From assembly GCF_003205295.1 (NCBI RefSeq), contig NZ_QJRP01000016.1:1-64000 (forward strand): a stretch of 64,000 nucleotides of DNA. Direction: 5' to 3'. Position 1 is the first letter of the stretch. Every line of letters starts with the position of its first letter. The DNA is from Pseudomonas mosselii. GTDB lineage: Bacteria; Pseudomonadota; Gammaproteobacteria; Pseudomonadales; Pseudomonadaceae. Positions 28,281 to 39,115 of the stretch are shown one piece after another. Position numbers and translations under genes: made by a program. Below the pieces are notes generated by a model. It was given only the letters and a program-made list of their open reading frames with translations, had not been told where the DNA came from and searched no databases.

Positions 28281-29024
28281 ATGGCTCAGCAGGGCAGTGG
28301 TCATCAGGCTCGCTATAAACGCATTCTACTCAAACTTAGCGGCGAGGCCCTGATGGGCTCGGAAGAGTTCGGGATCGACCCCAAGGTCCTGGATCGCATG
28401 GCGCTGGAAGTCGGCCAGCTGGTCGGCATTGGCGTCCAGGTCGGCCTGGTGATCGGTGGCGGCAACCTGTTCCGTGGCGCGGCGCTCAGTGCAGCCGGCA
28501 TGGACCGCGTTACCGGCGACCACATGGGCATGCTGGCCACCGTGATGAACGGCCTGGCCATGCGCGACGCGCTGGAGCGGGCGAACATCACCGCCATCGT
28601 CATGTCGGCCATCTCCATGGTCGGTGTGACCGATCATTACGATCGGCGCAAGGCCATGCGTCACCTGAATTCCAAGGAAGTCGTGATCTTCGCTGCCGGT
28701 ACCGGCAACCCGTTCTTCACCACCGACTCCGCCGCTTGCCTGCGCGCCATCGAAATCGATGCCGACGTGGTATTGAAGGCAACCAAGGTCGATGGTGTAT
28801 ACACTGCAGATCCATTCAAGGACCCGCATGCCGAGAAGTTCGATCATCTGTCCTACGATGAAGTGCTGGATCGCAAGCTGGGCGTAATGGACCTGACGGC
28901 AATCTGCCTTTGCCGCGATCACAAGATGCCGCTGCGCGTCTTCAACATGAACAAGCCCGGCGCCCTGCTGAACATCGTGCATGGCGGCGCGGAAGGAACT
29001 CTGATCGAGGAAGTTCAAAAATGA
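28281..29024 (+). CDS. pyrH: UMP kinase
   Basis: A 247-residue hexameric UMP kinase of the amino-acid-kinase fold that makes UDP from UMP. It has the N-terminal [11 protein letters not shown] motif and the GGGNLFRG phosphate loop. ATG 28281 follows AGGAGAG. An in-frame upstream extension lacks homology. Its stop overlaps the frr start (ATGA), so the two are translationally coupled. Confidence 0.97.
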   Translation: MAQQGSGHQARYKRILLKLSGEALMGSEEFGIDPKVLDRMALEVGQLVGIGVQVGLVIGGGNLFRGAALSAAGMDRVTGDHMGMLATVMNGLAMRDALERANITAIVMSAISMVGVTDHYDRRKAMRHLNSKEVVIFAAGTGNPFFTTDSAACLRAIEIDADVVLKATKVDGVYTADPFKDPHAEKFDHLSYDEVLDRKLGVMDLTAICLCRDHKMPLRVFNMNKPGALLNIVHGGAEGTLIEEVQK

Positions 29025-29578
29025 TCAACGAAATCAAGAAAGACGCCCAGGCGCGCATGCAAAAGTCGCTGGAGTCGCTGATCCACGCATTTGGCCAGAT
29101 CCGCACCGGCAAGGCGCATCCGAGCGTCCTGGGCAGCGTGATGGTGCCTTACTATGGCACCGACACCCCGCTGACCAGTGTCGCTAACGTGACCGTCAAG
29201 GACAACCAGACCCTGCAAGTCGTGCCTTTCGAGCGCAACATGCTGGGCGCCATCGACAAGGCCATCGGCAGCGCTGGCTTGAATCTCAATCCGACCAACC
29301 TGGGCGAGTTGCTGCTGGTCAATATGCCTCCGCTGACCGAAGAGACCCGCAAGGGCTTCACCAAGCAGGCTCGCGCCGCGGCTGAAGATGCGCGTGTTGC
29401 CGTGCGCAACATTCGTCGTGATGCCATGGGTGACCTGAAGAAGCTGTCCAAGGACAAGGAAATCAGCGAAGACGAAGAGCGTCGTGCCAGTGCCGACATC
29501 GACAAGCTGATCAAGGATATCGAGGCGCAGATCGCCAAGGCCACCGAAGCCAAAGAAAAGGACCTGATGGCCATCTAA
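29021..29578 (+). CDS. frr: Ribosome recycling factor
   Basis: A 185-residue tRNA-shaped protein that splits post-termination ribosomes with EF-G. It has the two-domain layout: a three-helix bundle (1-30 and 105-185) and a small beta domain between. Conserved IRTGKAHPS lies near residue 30 and [14 protein letters not shown] [12 protein letters not shown] near 105. It begins at the ATG overlapping the pyrH stop. Confidence 0.97.
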   Translation: MINEIKKDAQARMQKSLESLIHAFGQIRTGKAHPSVLGSVMVPYYGTDTPLTSVANVTVKDNQTLQVVPFERNMLGAIDKAIGSAGLNLNPTNLGELLLVNMPPLTEETRKGFTKQARAAAEDARVAVRNIRRDAMGDLKKLSKDKEISEDEERRASADIDKLIKDIEAQIAKATEAKEKDLMAI

Positions 29579-29594
29579 GGGTCAGGACGCCTTC

Positions 29595-30350
29595 ATGGAA
29601 AAGACCAAGCAGACTGTGCCCTCCGTGGTGCCGCGTCACGTGGCGATCATCATGGATGGGAATAATCGCTGGGCGAAGAAACGCTTTATGCCCGGCATTG
29701 CCGGGCATAAAGCGGGTGTCGATGCGGTGCGCGCCGTGATCGAAGTGTGCGCCGAGGCGAAGGTCGAGGTGCTCACGCTTTTTGCGTTCTCCAGTGAGAA
29801 CTGGCAGCGACCGGCGGACGAAGTCAGTGCCCTTATGGACCTGTTCTTCAAGGCGCTGCGCCGCGAGGCCAAGCGCCTGAACGACAATAACATCAGCCTG
29901 CGTATCATCGGCGACCGCTCGCGCTTCCATCCGGAGCTCCAGGCTGCCATGCGTGAGGCTGAGGCCGCGACCGCCGGGAGCAATCGTTTCATCCTGCAGA
30001 TCGCCGCCAACTACGGTGGCCAGTGGGATATCGCCCAGGCTGCCCAACGCCTGGCGCGTGAAGTGCAGGCCGGCCATCTGCGGCCGGACGACATCACGCC
30101 GGATCTGTTGCAGACCTGCCTGGTAACGGGCGAGCTGCCATTGCCCGACCTGTGCATCCGCACCGGTGGCGAGCACCGCATCAGCAATTTCCTCCTGTGG
30201 CAGCTGGCCTACGCCGAGCTGTACTTCTCCGACCTTTATTGGCCGGACTTCAAACACGAGGCCATGCGCAACGCGCTGGCCGATTTCGCTTCGCGCCAGC
30301 GCCGCTTCGGTAAGACCAGCGAGCAGGTCGAAGCCGGAGCCCGTGCTTAA
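29595..30350 (+). CDS. uppS: Undecaprenyl diphosphate synthase (UppS/IspU)
   Basis: A 251-residue cis-prenyltransferase that extends farnesyl diphosphate with isopentenyl units to C55-PP, the lipid carrier for peptidoglycan and O-antigen. The catalytic Asp21 is in IMDGNNRW, and RTGGEHRISNF lies near the C-terminus. Its last base is shared with the cdsA ATG. A striking perfect inverted repeat lies inside codons 30-40 (see 29682-29714). It depends on the isoprenoid precursors made by dxr, ispD and ispF in this window. Confidence 0.97.
   Translation: MEKTKQTVPSVVPRHVAIIMDGNNRWAKKRFMPGIAGHKAGVDAVRAVIEVCAEAKVEVLTLFAFSSENWQRPADEVSALMDLFFKALRREAKRLNDNNISLRIIGDRSRFHPELQAAMREAEAATAGSNRFILQIAANYGGQWDIAQAAQRLAREVQAGHLRPDDITPDLLQTCLVTGELPLPDLCIRTGGEHRISNFLLWQLAYAELYFSDLYWPDFKHEAMRNALADFASRQRRFGKTSEQVEAGARA
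29682..29714. repeat. Perfect 15-bp inverted repeat inside uppS
   Basis: CGCTTTATGCCCGGC (29682-29696) and its exact reverse complement GCCGGGCATAAAGCG (29700-29714) are separated by ATT. The repeat lies within the uppS coding sequence, encoding residues about 30-40 (RFMPGIAGHKA). As RNA it would be a very stable hairpin about 90 bases from the start codon. The surrounding protein motif is conserved in UppS, so the hairpin depends on codon choice. Confidence 0.9.
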
Positions 30351-31165
30351 TGCTTAAACAACGCATCATTACCGCGCTGATCCTGCTGCCGATCGCGTTG
30401 GGTGGTTTCTTCCTGCTCAACGGCGGGGATTTCGCCCTGTTCATCGGCTTCGTGGTAACGCTCGGCGCCTGGGAGTGGGCGCGTCTGGCCGGCCTGGTGG
30501 CGCAGCCGCTGCGCATCGCTTACGCCGCCGTGGTGGCGGGCGGCCTGATGCTGCTCTACCTGATGCCCGACCTTGCGCCCTGGGTGCTGGGCGCCTCGGT
30601 GATCTGGTGGGCCCTGGCCACCTGGCTGGTGCTGACCTACCCGCGTAGCGGCGAGCTGTGGAGCAGCGCCGCCTGTCGCCTGCTGATCGGCCTGTTGGTA
30701 CTGCTGCCTGCCTGGCAGGGCCTGGTGCTGCTCAAGCACTGGCCGCTGGGCAACTGGCTGATCCTGTCGGTGATGGTGCTGGTCTGGGCTGCCGACATTG
30801 GCGCGTACTTCTCCGGTCGGGCCTTCGGCAAGCGCAAGCTGGCGCCGCAGGTCAGTCCGGGCAAGAGCTGGGAGGGCGTCTATGGCGGTCTCGCGGTCAG
30901 CCTGCTGATCACCCTGGCCGTGGGTTTCGCCCGCGACTGGAGTATTGGCCAGGTGCTGCTGGGTCTGCTGGGGGCTGTCGTTGTAGTGATGTCCTCGGTG
31001 GTCGGCGACCTGACCGAGAGCATGTTCAAGCGCCGTGAAGGCATCAAGGACAGCAGCAACCTGCTGCCGGGTCATGGCGGCGTGCTCGATCGCATCGACA
31101 GCCTGACCGCGGCGATTCCGATGTTTGCCGTGCTGCTGTGGGCGGCTGAGTGGGGTGTGATGTGA
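30350..31165 (+). CDS. cdsA: Phosphatidate cytidylyltransferase
   Basis: A 271-residue integral membrane enzyme with about eight transmembrane helices that makes CDP-diacylglycerol from phosphatidate and CTP. The family signature is present near the C-terminus ([13 protein letters not shown] then [14 protein letters not shown]). The start overlaps the uppS stop by one base, and its stop overlaps the dxr GTG start. It uses the lipid made after PlsB acylation. Confidence 0.95.
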   Translation: MLKQRIITALILLPIALGGFFLLNGGDFALFIGFVVTLGAWEWARLAGLVAQPLRIAYAAVVAGGLMLLYLMPDLAPWVLGASVIWWALATWLVLTYPRSGELWSSAACRLLIGLLVLLPAWQGLVLLKHWPLGNWLILSVMVLVWAADIGAYFSGRAFGKRKLAPQVSPGKSWEGVYGGLAVSLLITLAVGFARDWSIGQVLLGLLGAVVVVMSSVVGDLTESMFKRREGIKDSSNLLPGHGGVLDRIDSLTAAIPMFAVLLWAAEWGVM

Positions 31166-32352
31166 GTGCCGTGCAACGCATAACCGTGCTGGGGGCCACC
31201 GGCTCCATCGGCCTGAGCACGCTGGACGTCATTGCCCGACACCCTGACCGTTACCAGGTGTTCGCGCTGAGCGGCTATTCGCGCATTGACGAACTGCTGG
31301 CCCTGTGCGAGCGTCATCGTCCGGCGTTTGCCGTGGTGCCGAACGCCGAGGCGGCCGCGCGCCTGCGTCAGGGGCTGGCCGCAGCGGGCTGTGCCACCGA
31401 GGTGCTCGAGGGTGAGGCCGGGTTGTGCCAGGTGGCCGCTGCGTCAGAGGTGGACACCGTGATGGCGGCCATCGTCGGCGCTGCTGGCCTGCGCCCGACC
31501 CTGGCTGCGGTCGAGGCGGGCAAGAAGGTGCTGCTGGCCAACAAGGAGGCCCTGGTGATGTCCGGGGCCCTGTTCATGGATGCGGTGCACCGCAGCGGTT
31601 CGGTATTGCTGCCGATCGACAGCGAGCACAACGCGATCTTCCAGTGCATGCCCGGCGATTACGCCCGTGGCCTGGGTGCTGTCGGCGTGCGCCGGATCCT
31701 GCTGACTGCATCCGGCGGGCCATTCCGCGAAACCCCTGCCGAAGTGTTGCTGGATGTAACTCCGGAGCAGGCCTGCGCGCACCCGAACTGGTCAATGGGC
31801 CGCAAGATCTCGGTCGATTCGGCCAGCATGCTGAACAAAGGCCTGGAGCTGATCGAGGCCTGCTGGCTGTTCGATGCCAAGCCGTCCCAGATTGAAGTGG
31901 TGGTGCACCCGCAGAGTGTCATTCACTCGCTGGTGGATTACGTCGATGGCTCGGTGCTTGCCCAGCTGGGCAATCCGGACATGCGCACGCCGATCTCCAA
32001 TGCCCTGGCCTGGCCGGAGCGGATCGATTCGGGCGTCGCGCCGCTGGACCTGTTCGCCATCGCCCGTCTGGATTTCCAGGCGCCCGACGAACAGCGCTTC
32101 CCATGCCTGCGCCTGGCGCGTCAGGCTGCCGAGGCGGGCAACAGTGCGCCAGCGGTGCTCAATGCCGCCAACGAAGTGGCCGTCGAGGCGTTTCTCCAGC
32201 GGCGTATCCGCTTCCCGGAGATCGCGGGTATGATCGAACAGGTGCTCGACCAGGAGCCCGTGGTGGCATTGCCCACCCTCGAGGCGGTATTCGCCGCCGA
32301 CCAGCGTGCCCGGGAGCTGTCCCGGGAGTGGCTGCGACGCCACGGCCGCTGA
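31162..32352 (+). CDS. dxr: 1-deoxy-D-xylulose 5-phosphate reductoisomerase
   Basis: A 396-residue NADPH-dependent enzyme, second step of the MEP isoprenoid pathway. The NADPH motif GATGSIG is at about residues 12-18, and the metal/substrate block [10 protein letters not shown] at about residue 153. GTG 31162 is chosen because it overlaps the cdsA stop (GTGA) and gives the family length; an open frame starting four codons earlier lies within cdsA. rseP follows after 42 bp. Confidence 0.95.
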   Translation: MSAVQRITVLGATGSIGLSTLDVIARHPDRYQVFALSGYSRIDELLALCERHRPAFAVVPNAEAAARLRQGLAAAGCATEVLEGEAGLCQVAAASEVDTVMAAIVGAAGLRPTLAAVEAGKKVLLANKEALVMSGALFMDAVHRSGSVLLPIDSEHNAIFQCMPGDYARGLGAVGVRRILLTASGGPFRETPAEVLLDVTPEQACAHPNWSMGRKISVDSASMLNKGLELIEACWLFDAKPSQIEVVVHPQSVIHSLVDYVDGSVLAQLGNPDMRTPISNALAWPERIDSGVAPLDLFAIARLDFQAPDEQRFPCLRLARQAAEAGNSAPAVLNAANEVAVEAFLQRRIRFPEIAGMIEQVLDQEPVVALPTLEAVFAADQRARELSREWLRRHGR

Positions 32353-32394
32353 AGCCTGCGGCCGACTCCGCCGAATGTCACCCGGAGATTGGAC

Positions 32395-33747
32395 ATGACT
32401 GCGCTCTACATGATTGTCGGCACCCTGATTGCCCTGGGTGTGCTGGTTACCTTCCACGAGTTCGGCCACTTCTGGGTGGCGCGGCGTTGCGGGGTCAAGG
32501 TCCTGCGTTTTTCGGTGGGCTTCGGCACGCCACTGGTGCGCTGGCATGACCGCCACGGCACCGAGTTCGTCGTCGCCGCGATTCCCTTGGGCGGCTACGT
32601 CAAGATGCTCGACGAGCGCGAGGGCGAGGTCCCGCCAGCGCTGGTCGAGCAATCTTTCAATCGCAAGTCGGTTCGCCAGCGCATCGCCATCGTGGCCGCA
32701 GGCCCCATCGCCAACTTCCTGCTGGCCATCCTGTTCTTCTGGGTGGTGGCCATGCTGGGCTCGCAACAGGTGCGTCCGGTCATCGGTGGCGTCGAGGCCG
32801 GCAGCCTGGCGGCCAGCGCCGGTCTGACCGTCGGCCAGGAAATCGTTTCCATCGATGGCGAACCGACCAATGGCTGGTCGGCGGTCAACCTGCAACTCGT
32901 GCGCCGCCTAGGCGAGAGCGGCACGTTGCGGATCGGGGTGCTCGATGAGGGGGCGACGGCCGAGCGCCAATTGAATGTTTCCCTGAATCAATGGCTCAAG
33001 GGCGTCGACGAACCCGAGCCGATCCAGTCCCTTGGCCTGCGCCCATGGCGTCCGGCTGTGGTGCCGGTACTGGCAGAGATCGATCCGAAAGGGCCGGCGG
33101 CCGCGGCCGGGCTCAAGACCGGTGACAAGCTGCTGGCGCTCGACGGCGTGGAACTGGCCGACTGGCAGCAGGTGGTCGACGCGGTCCGTGCCCGTCCCGA
33201 GAAAAAGGTCAGCCTGCGCATCGAGCGCGACGGTGCACCGCTCGAGGTTGTCGTCACCCTGGCGCGAAAGGGCGAGGGCCAGGCGTCCGGCGGCTATCTC
33301 GGCGCCGGGGTCAAGGCCGCCGAATGGCCGGCGAAGATGCTCCGCGAAGTCAGCTATGGGCCGCTCGAGGCGGTAGGCGAGGGGCTTTCGCGTACCTGGA
33401 ACATGAGCGTCCTGACCCTCGAATCGCTGAAGAAAATGCTGTTCGGAGAGCTCTCGGTAAAAAACTTGAGCGGACCGATAACCATTGCTAAAGTGGCGGG
33501 CGCTTCAGCCCAGTCGGGCGTTGGGGATTTCCTGAATTTCCTGGCCTACCTGAGCATAAGCCTGGGGGTTCTGAACCTGCTGCCCATCCCGGTACTGGAT
33601 GGGGGGCATTTGCTGTTCTACCTGATCGAGTGGGCGCGCGGTCGTCCGCTCTCGGATCGGGTGCAAGGTTGGGGGGTCCAGATCGGTATCAGTTTGGTCG
33701 TCGGGGTGATGTTGCTCGCCCTGATCAACGATCTGGGTCGACTATAA
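32395..33747 (+). CDS. rseP: Site-2 metalloprotease RseP (RIP family)
   Basis: A 450-residue inner-membrane zinc protease that cleaves anti-sigma factors such as MucA/RseA within the membrane. The zinc site is H21-E22-x-x-H25 in TM1, the third ligand is in the LDG motif (PVLDGGH) of a later helix, and two PDZ domains lie between (about 115-200 and 220-300). ATG 32395 follows GGAGA; a TTG two codons earlier is unlikely. It precedes bamA as in other gamma-proteobacteria. Confidence 0.95.
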   Translation: MTALYMIVGTLIALGVLVTFHEFGHFWVARRCGVKVLRFSVGFGTPLVRWHDRHGTEFVVAAIPLGGYVKMLDEREGEVPPALVEQSFNRKSVRQRIAIVAAGPIANFLLAILFFWVVAMLGSQQVRPVIGGVEAGSLAASAGLTVGQEIVSIDGEPTNGWSAVNLQLVRRLGESGTLRIGVLDEGATAERQLNVSLNQWLKGVDEPEPIQSLGLRPWRPAVVPVLAEIDPKGPAAAAGLKTGDKLLALDGVELADWQQVVDAVRARPEKKVSLRIERDGAPLEVVVTLARKGEGQASGGYLGAGVKAAEWPAKMLREVSYGPLEAVGEGLSRTWNMSVLTLESLKKMLFGELSVKNLSGPITIAKVAGASAQSGVGDFLNFLAYLSISLGVLNLLPIPVLDGGHLLFYLIEWARGRPLSDRVQGWGVQIGISLVVGVMLLALINDLGRL

Positions 33748-33822
33748 AAGCTTCGCTCAATCGCGAAACCTGCCGCCTTGTCGCGGCGGGTTGTTTATTG
33801 CCAGTTGGAATAAAAGGACTTC

Positions 33823-36183
33823 ATGAAACGTCTGCTGCTAACTGCGGTGCTCTCCGCACTGATGATCGCTGAAGTTCACGCCGAGTCCTTCACCATCTCC
33901 GATATTCGTGTCAACGGCCTGCAGCGGGTATCCGCCGGCAGCGTGTTCGGCGCGTTGCCGCTGAACGTCGGTGACCAGGTCGACGACCGCCGTCTGGTCG
34001 ACTCGACTCGCTCGCTGTTCAAGACCGGCTTCTTCCAGGACATTCAGCTGAACCGCGACGGCAATGTCCTGATCATCAACGTGGTCGAGCGCCCCTCGGT
34101 GTCGAGCATCGAGATCGAAGGCAACAAGGCGATCAGCACCGAAGACCTGATGAAGGGCCTGAAACAGTCGGGCCTGGCCGAAGGCGAGATCTTCCAGCGC
34201 GCGACGCTTGAAGGCGTGCGTAACGAATTGCAGCGCCAGTACGTGGCCCAGGGCCGCTACTCCGCCGAGGTCGACGCCGAAGTCGTGCCGCAGCCGCGCA
34301 ACCGCGTCGGCCTGAAGATCAAGATCAACGAAGGCACCGTGGCCGCGATCCAGCACATCAACGTGGTGGGCAACACGGTCTTCGACGACGAGACCCTCGG
34401 CCAGCTGTTCGAGCTCAAGACCACCAACTGGCTCTCGTTCTTCAAGAACGATGACAAGTACGCCCGGGAAAAGCTCTCCGGTGACCTGGAGCGCCTGCGT
34501 TCCTACTACCTGGACCGCGGCTACATCAACATGGACATCGCGTCCACCCAGGTGTCGATCACCCCGGACAAGAAGCACGTCTACATCACCGTCAACATCA
34601 ACGAGGGCGAGAAGTACACCGTCCGCGACGTGAAGTTGTCCGGTGACCTGAAAGTGCCGGAAGACCAGGTCAAGTCGCTGCTGCTGGTGCAGCCGGGCCA
34701 GGTGTTCTCGCGCAAGGTGATGACCACCACCTCGGACCTGATCACCCGTCGTCTGGGCAACGAAGGCTACACCTTCGCCAACGTCAACGGCGTGCCGCAG
34801 CCGAACGACCAGGATCACACCGTCGACATCATGTTCGTCGTCGATCCGGGCAAGCGTGCCTACGTCAACCGCATCAACTACCGTGGCAACACCAAGACCG
34901 AAGACGAAGTGCTGCGCCGCGAAATGCGTCAGATGGAAGGTGGTTGGGCCTCGACCTACCTGATCGATCAGTCCAAGACCCGCCTCGAGCGCCTGGGCTT
35001 CTTCAAGGAAGTCAACGTCGAGACGCCGCCGGTGCCGGGCACCGACGACCAGGTCGACGTCAACTACAGCGTTGAAGAGCAGGCCTCCGGCTCGATCACC
35101 GCCAGCGTCGGTTTCGCCCAGAGCGCCGGCCTGATCCTGGGTGGTTCGATCAGCCAGAACAACTTCCTCGGTACCGGTAACAAGGTCTCCATCGGCCTGA
35201 CCCGTTCCGAGTACCAGACCCGCTACAACTTCGGCTACGTCGATCCCTACTTCACCGCCGATGGCGTGAGCCTGGGCTACAACGCCTTCTACCGCAGCAC
35301 CGACTACGACGACCTCGACGTCGACGTGGCCAGCTACGCGGTGGACAGCCTCGGTGCCGGTGTCAGCCTCGGCTACCCGATCAGCGAGACCTCGCGCCTG
35401 ACCTACGGCCTGACCGTGCAGCAGGACAAGATCAAGACCGGCCGCTACACCGTCGATGAGATCTTCAAGTTCCTCCAGGACGAAGGCGACAACTTCCTGA
35501 ACTTCAAGGCCTCGATCGGCTGGTCCGAGTCGACCCTGAACAAAGGCGTGCTGGCCACCCGCGGTCACTCCCAGAGCCTGACCCTGGAAACCACCGTGCC
35601 GGGCAGCGACCTGTCGTTCTACAAGCTCGACTACCGCGGCCAGCTGTTCAAGCCGATCAACAACGACTACACCCTGCGCCTGCACACCGAACTGGGCTAT
35701 GGTGATGGTTTCGGCTCGACCTCCGGCCTGCCGTTCTATGAAAACTACTACGCGGGCGGTTTCAACTCCGTGCGCGGCTTCAAGGACAGCACCCTGGGCC
35801 CACGCAGTACCCCGAGCCGTGGCGCCGCGGTGACCGGCAACCAGGGCACCATCGCCGACCCGGATCAGGATCCGCTGCCGTTCGGCGGCAACGTCCTCGT
35901 CCAGGGTGGCGTGGAGCTGCTGTTCCCGCTGCCGTTCGTCAAGGATCAGCGCTCGCTGCGCACGTCCGTGTTCTGGGACGTGGGTAACGTGTTCGACACC
36001 AACTGCGGCTCCAAGCCCGATTGCACCAAGGTCGGTTTCTCGGACATGGCCAGTTCGGTCGGTCTGGGCGTGACCTGGATCACCGCGCTGGGCCCGTTGA
36101 GCTTCAGCCTGGCGATGCCGATCAAGAAGCCGGACGACGCCGACACGCAAGTGTTCCAATTCTCTCTGGGCCAGACCTTCTGA
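33823..36183 (+). CDS. bamA: Outer-membrane protein assembly factor BamA
   Basis: A 786-residue core of the BAM complex that folds beta-barrel proteins into the outer membrane. A signal peptide of about 20 residues ends in VHA. Five POTRA domains span about 21-420 and a 16-strand barrel follows. The VRGF-type motif (SVRGFKDSTLGPRS) is visible near residue 650. The chain ends in Phe (GQTF), the expected barrel C-terminal signature. skp, a periplasmic chaperone for its clients, follows. Confidence 0.96.
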   Translation: MKRLLLTAVLSALMIAEVHAESFTISDIRVNGLQRVSAGSVFGALPLNVGDQVDDRRLVDSTRSLFKTGFFQDIQLNRDGNVLIINVVERPSVSSIEIEGNKAISTEDLMKGLKQSGLAEGEIFQRATLEGVRNELQRQYVAQGRYSAEVDAEVVPQPRNRVGLKIKINEGTVAAIQHINVVGNTVFDDETLGQLFELKTTNWLSFFKNDDKYAREKLSGDLERLRSYYLDRGYINMDIASTQVSITPDKKHVYITVNINEGEKYTVRDVKLSGDLKVPEDQVKSLLLVQPGQVFSRKVMTTTSDLITRRLGNEGYTFANVNGVPQPNDQDHTVDIMFVVDPGKRAYVNRINYRGNTKTEDEVLRREMRQMEGGWASTYLIDQSKTRLERLGFFKEVNVETPPVPGTDDQVDVNYSVEEQASGSITASVGFAQSAGLILGGSISQNNFLGTGNKVSIGLTRSEYQTRYNFGYVDPYFTADGVSLGYNAFYRSTDYDDLDVDVASYAVDSLGAGVSLGYPISETSRLTYGLTVQQDKIKTGRYTVDEIFKFLQDEGDNFLNFKASIGWSESTLNKGVLATRGHSQSLTLETTVPGSDLSFYKLDYRGQLFKPINNDYTLRLHTELGYGDGFGSTSGLPFYENYYAGGFNSVRGFKDSTLGPRSTPSRGAAVTGNQGTIADPDQDPLPFGGNVLVQGGVELLFPLPFVKDQRSLRTSVFWDVGNVFDTNCGSKPDCTKVGFSDMASSVGLGVTWITALGPLSFSLAMPIKKPDDADTQVFQFSLGQTF

Positions 36184-36227
36184 GGTCGGCCCTTGCATAA
36201 CGACAACGGATTATCCAGGAGTGCATC

Positions 36228-36731
36228 GTGCGTAAGTTGACCCAACTGGCCCTCGTGGCCGCGGCGCTGGTCGCCACCCCGGCTTTCGCCGAAATGAAAG
36301 TTGCCGTGCTGAACTATCAGATGGCCCTGCTGGAATCCGACGCGGCCAAGAAATACGCCGTTGACGCCGAGAAGAAGTTCGGCCCGCAACTGACCAAACT
36401 CAAGGGCCTGGAAAGCAGCGCCAAGGGTATCCAGGACCGCCTGATCAAGGGCGGCGACAAGATGCCTCAGCCTGAGCGTGAACGCCTGGAGCTCGAGTTC
36501 AAGCAAAAAGCCCGCGACTTCCAGTTCCAGTCCAAGGAACTCAACGAAGCCAAGGCCGTGGCCGACCGCGACATGCTCAAGCAGCTCAAGCCGAAGCTCG
36601 ACGGCGCTGTCGAGGAAGTGATCAAGAAGGGCGGTTTCGACCTGGTTCTGGAGCGTGGCGCGGTCATCGATGTCAAGCCGCAGTACGACATCACCCGCCA
36701 GGTCATCGAGCGCATGAACCAAGCCCGTTGA
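36228..36731 (+). CDS. skp: Periplasmic chaperone Skp (OmpH family)
   Basis: A 167-residue helical chaperone that holds unfolded outer-membrane proteins in the periplasm for BamA. It starts at GTG 36228 with AGGAG about 8 bases upstream. The signal peptide of 21 residues ends in AFA. Then comes a short beta part and long charged helices (about 45-130) that form the tentacles of the trimer. It lies 44 bp after bamA and one base before lpxD. Confidence 0.93.
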   Translation: MRKLTQLALVAAALVATPAFAEMKVAVLNYQMALLESDAAKKYAVDAEKKFGPQLTKLKGLESSAKGIQDRLIKGGDKMPQPERERLELEFKQKARDFQFQSKELNEAKAVADRDMLKQLKPKLDGAVEEVIKKGGFDLVLERGAVIDVKPQYDITRQVIERMNQAR

Positions 36732-36732
36732 T

Positions 36733-37788
36733 ATGACCGTGACCATGACGCTCGGCCAGCTGGCCGAGGCCCTCGGGGCCGAACTCAAAGGCCCCGAGGC
36801 GCTGGAGATCACCGGGCTGGCCACCTTGCAGGAGGCCGGTTCCGGGCAGTTGAGCTTCCTGGCCAACAAGCAGTACCGCAAGTTCCTGGACGACTCCTCG
36901 GCCAGCGCGGTATTGCTCAAGGCCGAGGACGCCGAAGGTTTTGCCGGCAACGCCCTGATCGTTGCCGACCCTTACCTGGCCTATGCACGCATTTCGCACC
37001 TGTTCGATCCGAAGCCCAGGGCTGTGGCGGGAATCCATCCCAGCGCCGTGGTTGCCGAGGATGCCCAGGTGGATGCCAGCGCCAGCATCGGCCCGTTCGC
37101 GGTGATCGAGAGCGGCGCGCGCATTGGCGCCAATGTGACGGTCGGCGCGCACTGCTTCGTCGGTGCCCGCTGCGTCATCGGCGAGGGTGGCTGGCTGGCT
37201 CCGCGGGTCACGCTGTATCACGACGTGACCATCGGCAAGCGCGTGGTCATCCAGTCCGGCGCGGTGATCGGTGGCGAGGGCTTCGGCTTTGCCAACGAGA
37301 AGGGTATTTGGCGCAAGATCGCGCAGATCGGCGGCGTCACCCTGGGTGATGACGTGGAGATCGGCGTGAACACCGCGGTAGACCGCGGCGCGCTGTCGGA
37401 CACCCGCATCGGCGATGGCGTCAAGCTCGACAACCAGATCCAGATCGCCCACAACGTGCAGGTCGGCGACCACACGGCGATGGCGGCCTGCGTCGGGATT
37501 TCCGGCAGCACCCGCATCGGCAAGCATTGCATGATTGCCGGCGGCGTCGGGATGGTCGGCCACATCGACGTCTGCGACAATGTCTTCGTTTCCGGCATGA
37601 CCATGGTGACCCGTTCGATTACCGAGCCGGGTGGCTATTCTTCCGGTACGGCCATGCAACCCTTGGCCGAGTGGCGCAAGAGCGCCGCTCGCATTCGCCA
37701 GCTGGACGAGATGTCCAAGCGTCTCCAGCAGCTGGAAAAGCGTGTCGACACCGTGACCTCAGGTGGCCAGCCGACATCAGAAGGCTGA
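36733..37788 (+). CDS. lpxD: UDP-3-O-acylglucosamine N-acyltransferase LpxD
   Basis: A 351-residue trimeric beta-helix enzyme adding the second 3-hydroxyacyl chain in lipid A synthesis. It has an N-terminal uridine-binding domain (1-100), hexapeptide repeats (about 105-300) and a C-terminal helix. The catalytic His lies in [11 protein letters not shown] near residue 240. The ATG lies one base after the skp stop; Met4 is an alternative start. Confidence 0.96.
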   Translation: MTVTMTLGQLAEALGAELKGPEALEITGLATLQEAGSGQLSFLANKQYRKFLDDSSASAVLLKAEDAEGFAGNALIVADPYLAYARISHLFDPKPRAVAGIHPSAVVAEDAQVDASASIGPFAVIESGARIGANVTVGAHCFVGARCVIGEGGWLAPRVTLYHDVTIGKRVVIQSGAVIGGEGFGFANEKGIWRKIAQIGGVTLGDDVEIGVNTAVDRGALSDTRIGDGVKLDNQIQIAHNVQVGDHTAMAACVGISGSTRIGKHCMIAGGVGMVGHIDVCDNVFVSGMTMVTRSITEPGGYSSGTAMQPLAEWRKSAARIRQLDEMSKRLQQLEKRVDTVTSGGQPTSEG

Positions 37789-37900
37789 TACCATTTACTG
37801 AGCGAGCGTTACAGTCGCTAGCTGGCTCCTCTTTGGATCTGCAAAAGGAGCGTGTGGTCAGCACCTGCGCTCCCTATTCTTATACAGGCTTCCCCCCGAA

Positions 37901-38341
37901 ATGATGGACATCAACGAGATTCGCGAATACCTGCCTCACCGTTACCCGTTCCTGCTGGTGGACCGTGTGACGGACCTGGACTTCGAGGCCCAAAGCATTC
38001 GTGCCTACAAGAATGTCAGCATCAACGAGCCGTTCTTCAATGGCCATTTCCCGGCGCATCCGATCATGCCGGGCGTGCTGATCATCGAGGCGATGGCCCA
38101 GGCGGCCGGGATTCTCGGATTCAAGATGCTCGACGCCAAGCCGGCGGACGGCACTCTTTACTACTTCGTCGGCTCCGACAAGCTGCGCTTCCGTCAGCCG
38201 GTGCTGCCAGGTGACCAGCTGGTGCTGGAAGCCAAGTTCCTCAGCCGCAAGAGCATGATCTGGAAGTTCGAGTGCCGCGCCCTGGTGGACGGCAAGCCGG
38301 TCTGCTCGGCCGAGATCACCTGCGCGGAACGCTCCCTATGA
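37901..38341 (+). CDS. fabZ: 3-hydroxyacyl-ACP dehydratase FabZ
   Basis: A 146-residue hot-dog-fold dehydratase of fatty-acid elongation. The catalytic pair is His49 and Glu63, in [16 protein letters not shown]. It competes with LpxA for 3-hydroxyacyl-ACP, which makes the lpxD-fabZ-lpxA order meaningful. Two consecutive Met codons open the gene. The stop overlaps the lpxA start (ATGA). The 112 bases before it show no clear promoter. Confidence 0.96.
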   Translation: MMDINEIREYLPHRYPFLLVDRVTDLDFEAQSIRAYKNVSINEPFFNGHFPAHPIMPGVLIIEAMAQAAGILGFKMLDAKPADGTLYYFVGSDKLRFRQPVLPGDQLVLEAKFLSRKSMIWKFECRALVDGKPVCSAEITCAERSL

Positions 38342-39114
38342 GTTCGATTGACCCAAGGGCGATCATCGACCCCTCGGCCAAATTGGCCGAGGGCGTCGAG
38401 GTCGGCCCCTGGTCGATCGTAGGCCCCGATGTGGAAATCGGGGAGGGCACCGTCATCGGTCCGCACGTGGTGCTCAAGGGGCCGACCCGCATCGGCAAGC
38501 ACAATCGTATCTACCAGTTTTCCTCGATCGGCGAAGACACCCCTGACCTGAAGTACAAGGGTGAGCCGACGCGTCTGGTGATCGGTGACCACAACGTGAT
38601 CCGCGAGGGTGTCACCATCCACCGCGGCACCGTGCAGGACCGTTCGGAAACAACCCTGGGCGATCACAACCTGATCATGGCCTATGCCCACATCGGCCAC
38701 GACAGCGTCATCGGCAACCACTGCATCCTGGTCAACAACACCGCGCTGGCGGGCCATGTGCATGTCGGCGACTGGGCGATCCTGTCCGGCTACACCCTGG
38801 TTCACCAGTACTGCCATATTGGCGCCCACGCGTTTTCCGGCATGGGCACCGCGATCGGCAAGGACGTACCGGCCTACGTCACCGTGTTCGGCAGCCCGGC
38901 CGAGGCGCGCAGCATGAACTTCGAAGGCCTGCGCCGTCGCGGTTTCAGCGACGAAGTGCTGCACGCCCTGCGACGCGCCTACAAGATCGTCTACCGCCAG
39001 GGCCTGACCGTCGAAGAAGCGCTCAAGGAGCTGGATGAGCTGGTCACGCAGTTCCCTGAAGTCGACCTGTTCCGCCAATCGATCGCCAATTCCGCCCGCG
39101 GCATCACCCGCTGA
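38338..39114 (+). CDS. lpxA: UDP-N-acetylglucosamine acyltransferase LpxA
   Basis: A 258-residue trimeric left-handed beta-helix enzyme, first step of lipid A synthesis, adding a 3-hydroxyacyl chain to UDP-GlcNAc. Hexapeptide repeats run to about residue 185. The catalytic His lies in the [14 protein letters not shown] block, and the C-terminal helical domain is present. ATG 38338 overlaps the fabZ stop; the longer upstream frame is inside fabZ. Confidence 0.96.
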   Translation: MSSIDPRAIIDPSAKLAEGVEVGPWSIVGPDVEIGEGTVIGPHVVLKGPTRIGKHNRIYQFSSIGEDTPDLKYKGEPTRLVIGDHNVIREGVTIHRGTVQDRSETTLGDHNLIMAYAHIGHDSVIGNHCILVNNTALAGHVHVGDWAILSGYTLVHQYCHIGAHAFSGMGTAIGKDVPAYVTVFGSPAEARSMNFEGLRRRGFSDEVLHALRRAYKIVYRQGLTVEEALKELDELVTQFPEVDLFRQSIANSARGITR

Positions 39115-39115
39115 C

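Noticed and set aside
33838..36198. 786-codon minus-strand frame opposite bamA
   Set aside because: Exact shadow of bamA in an alternate frame.
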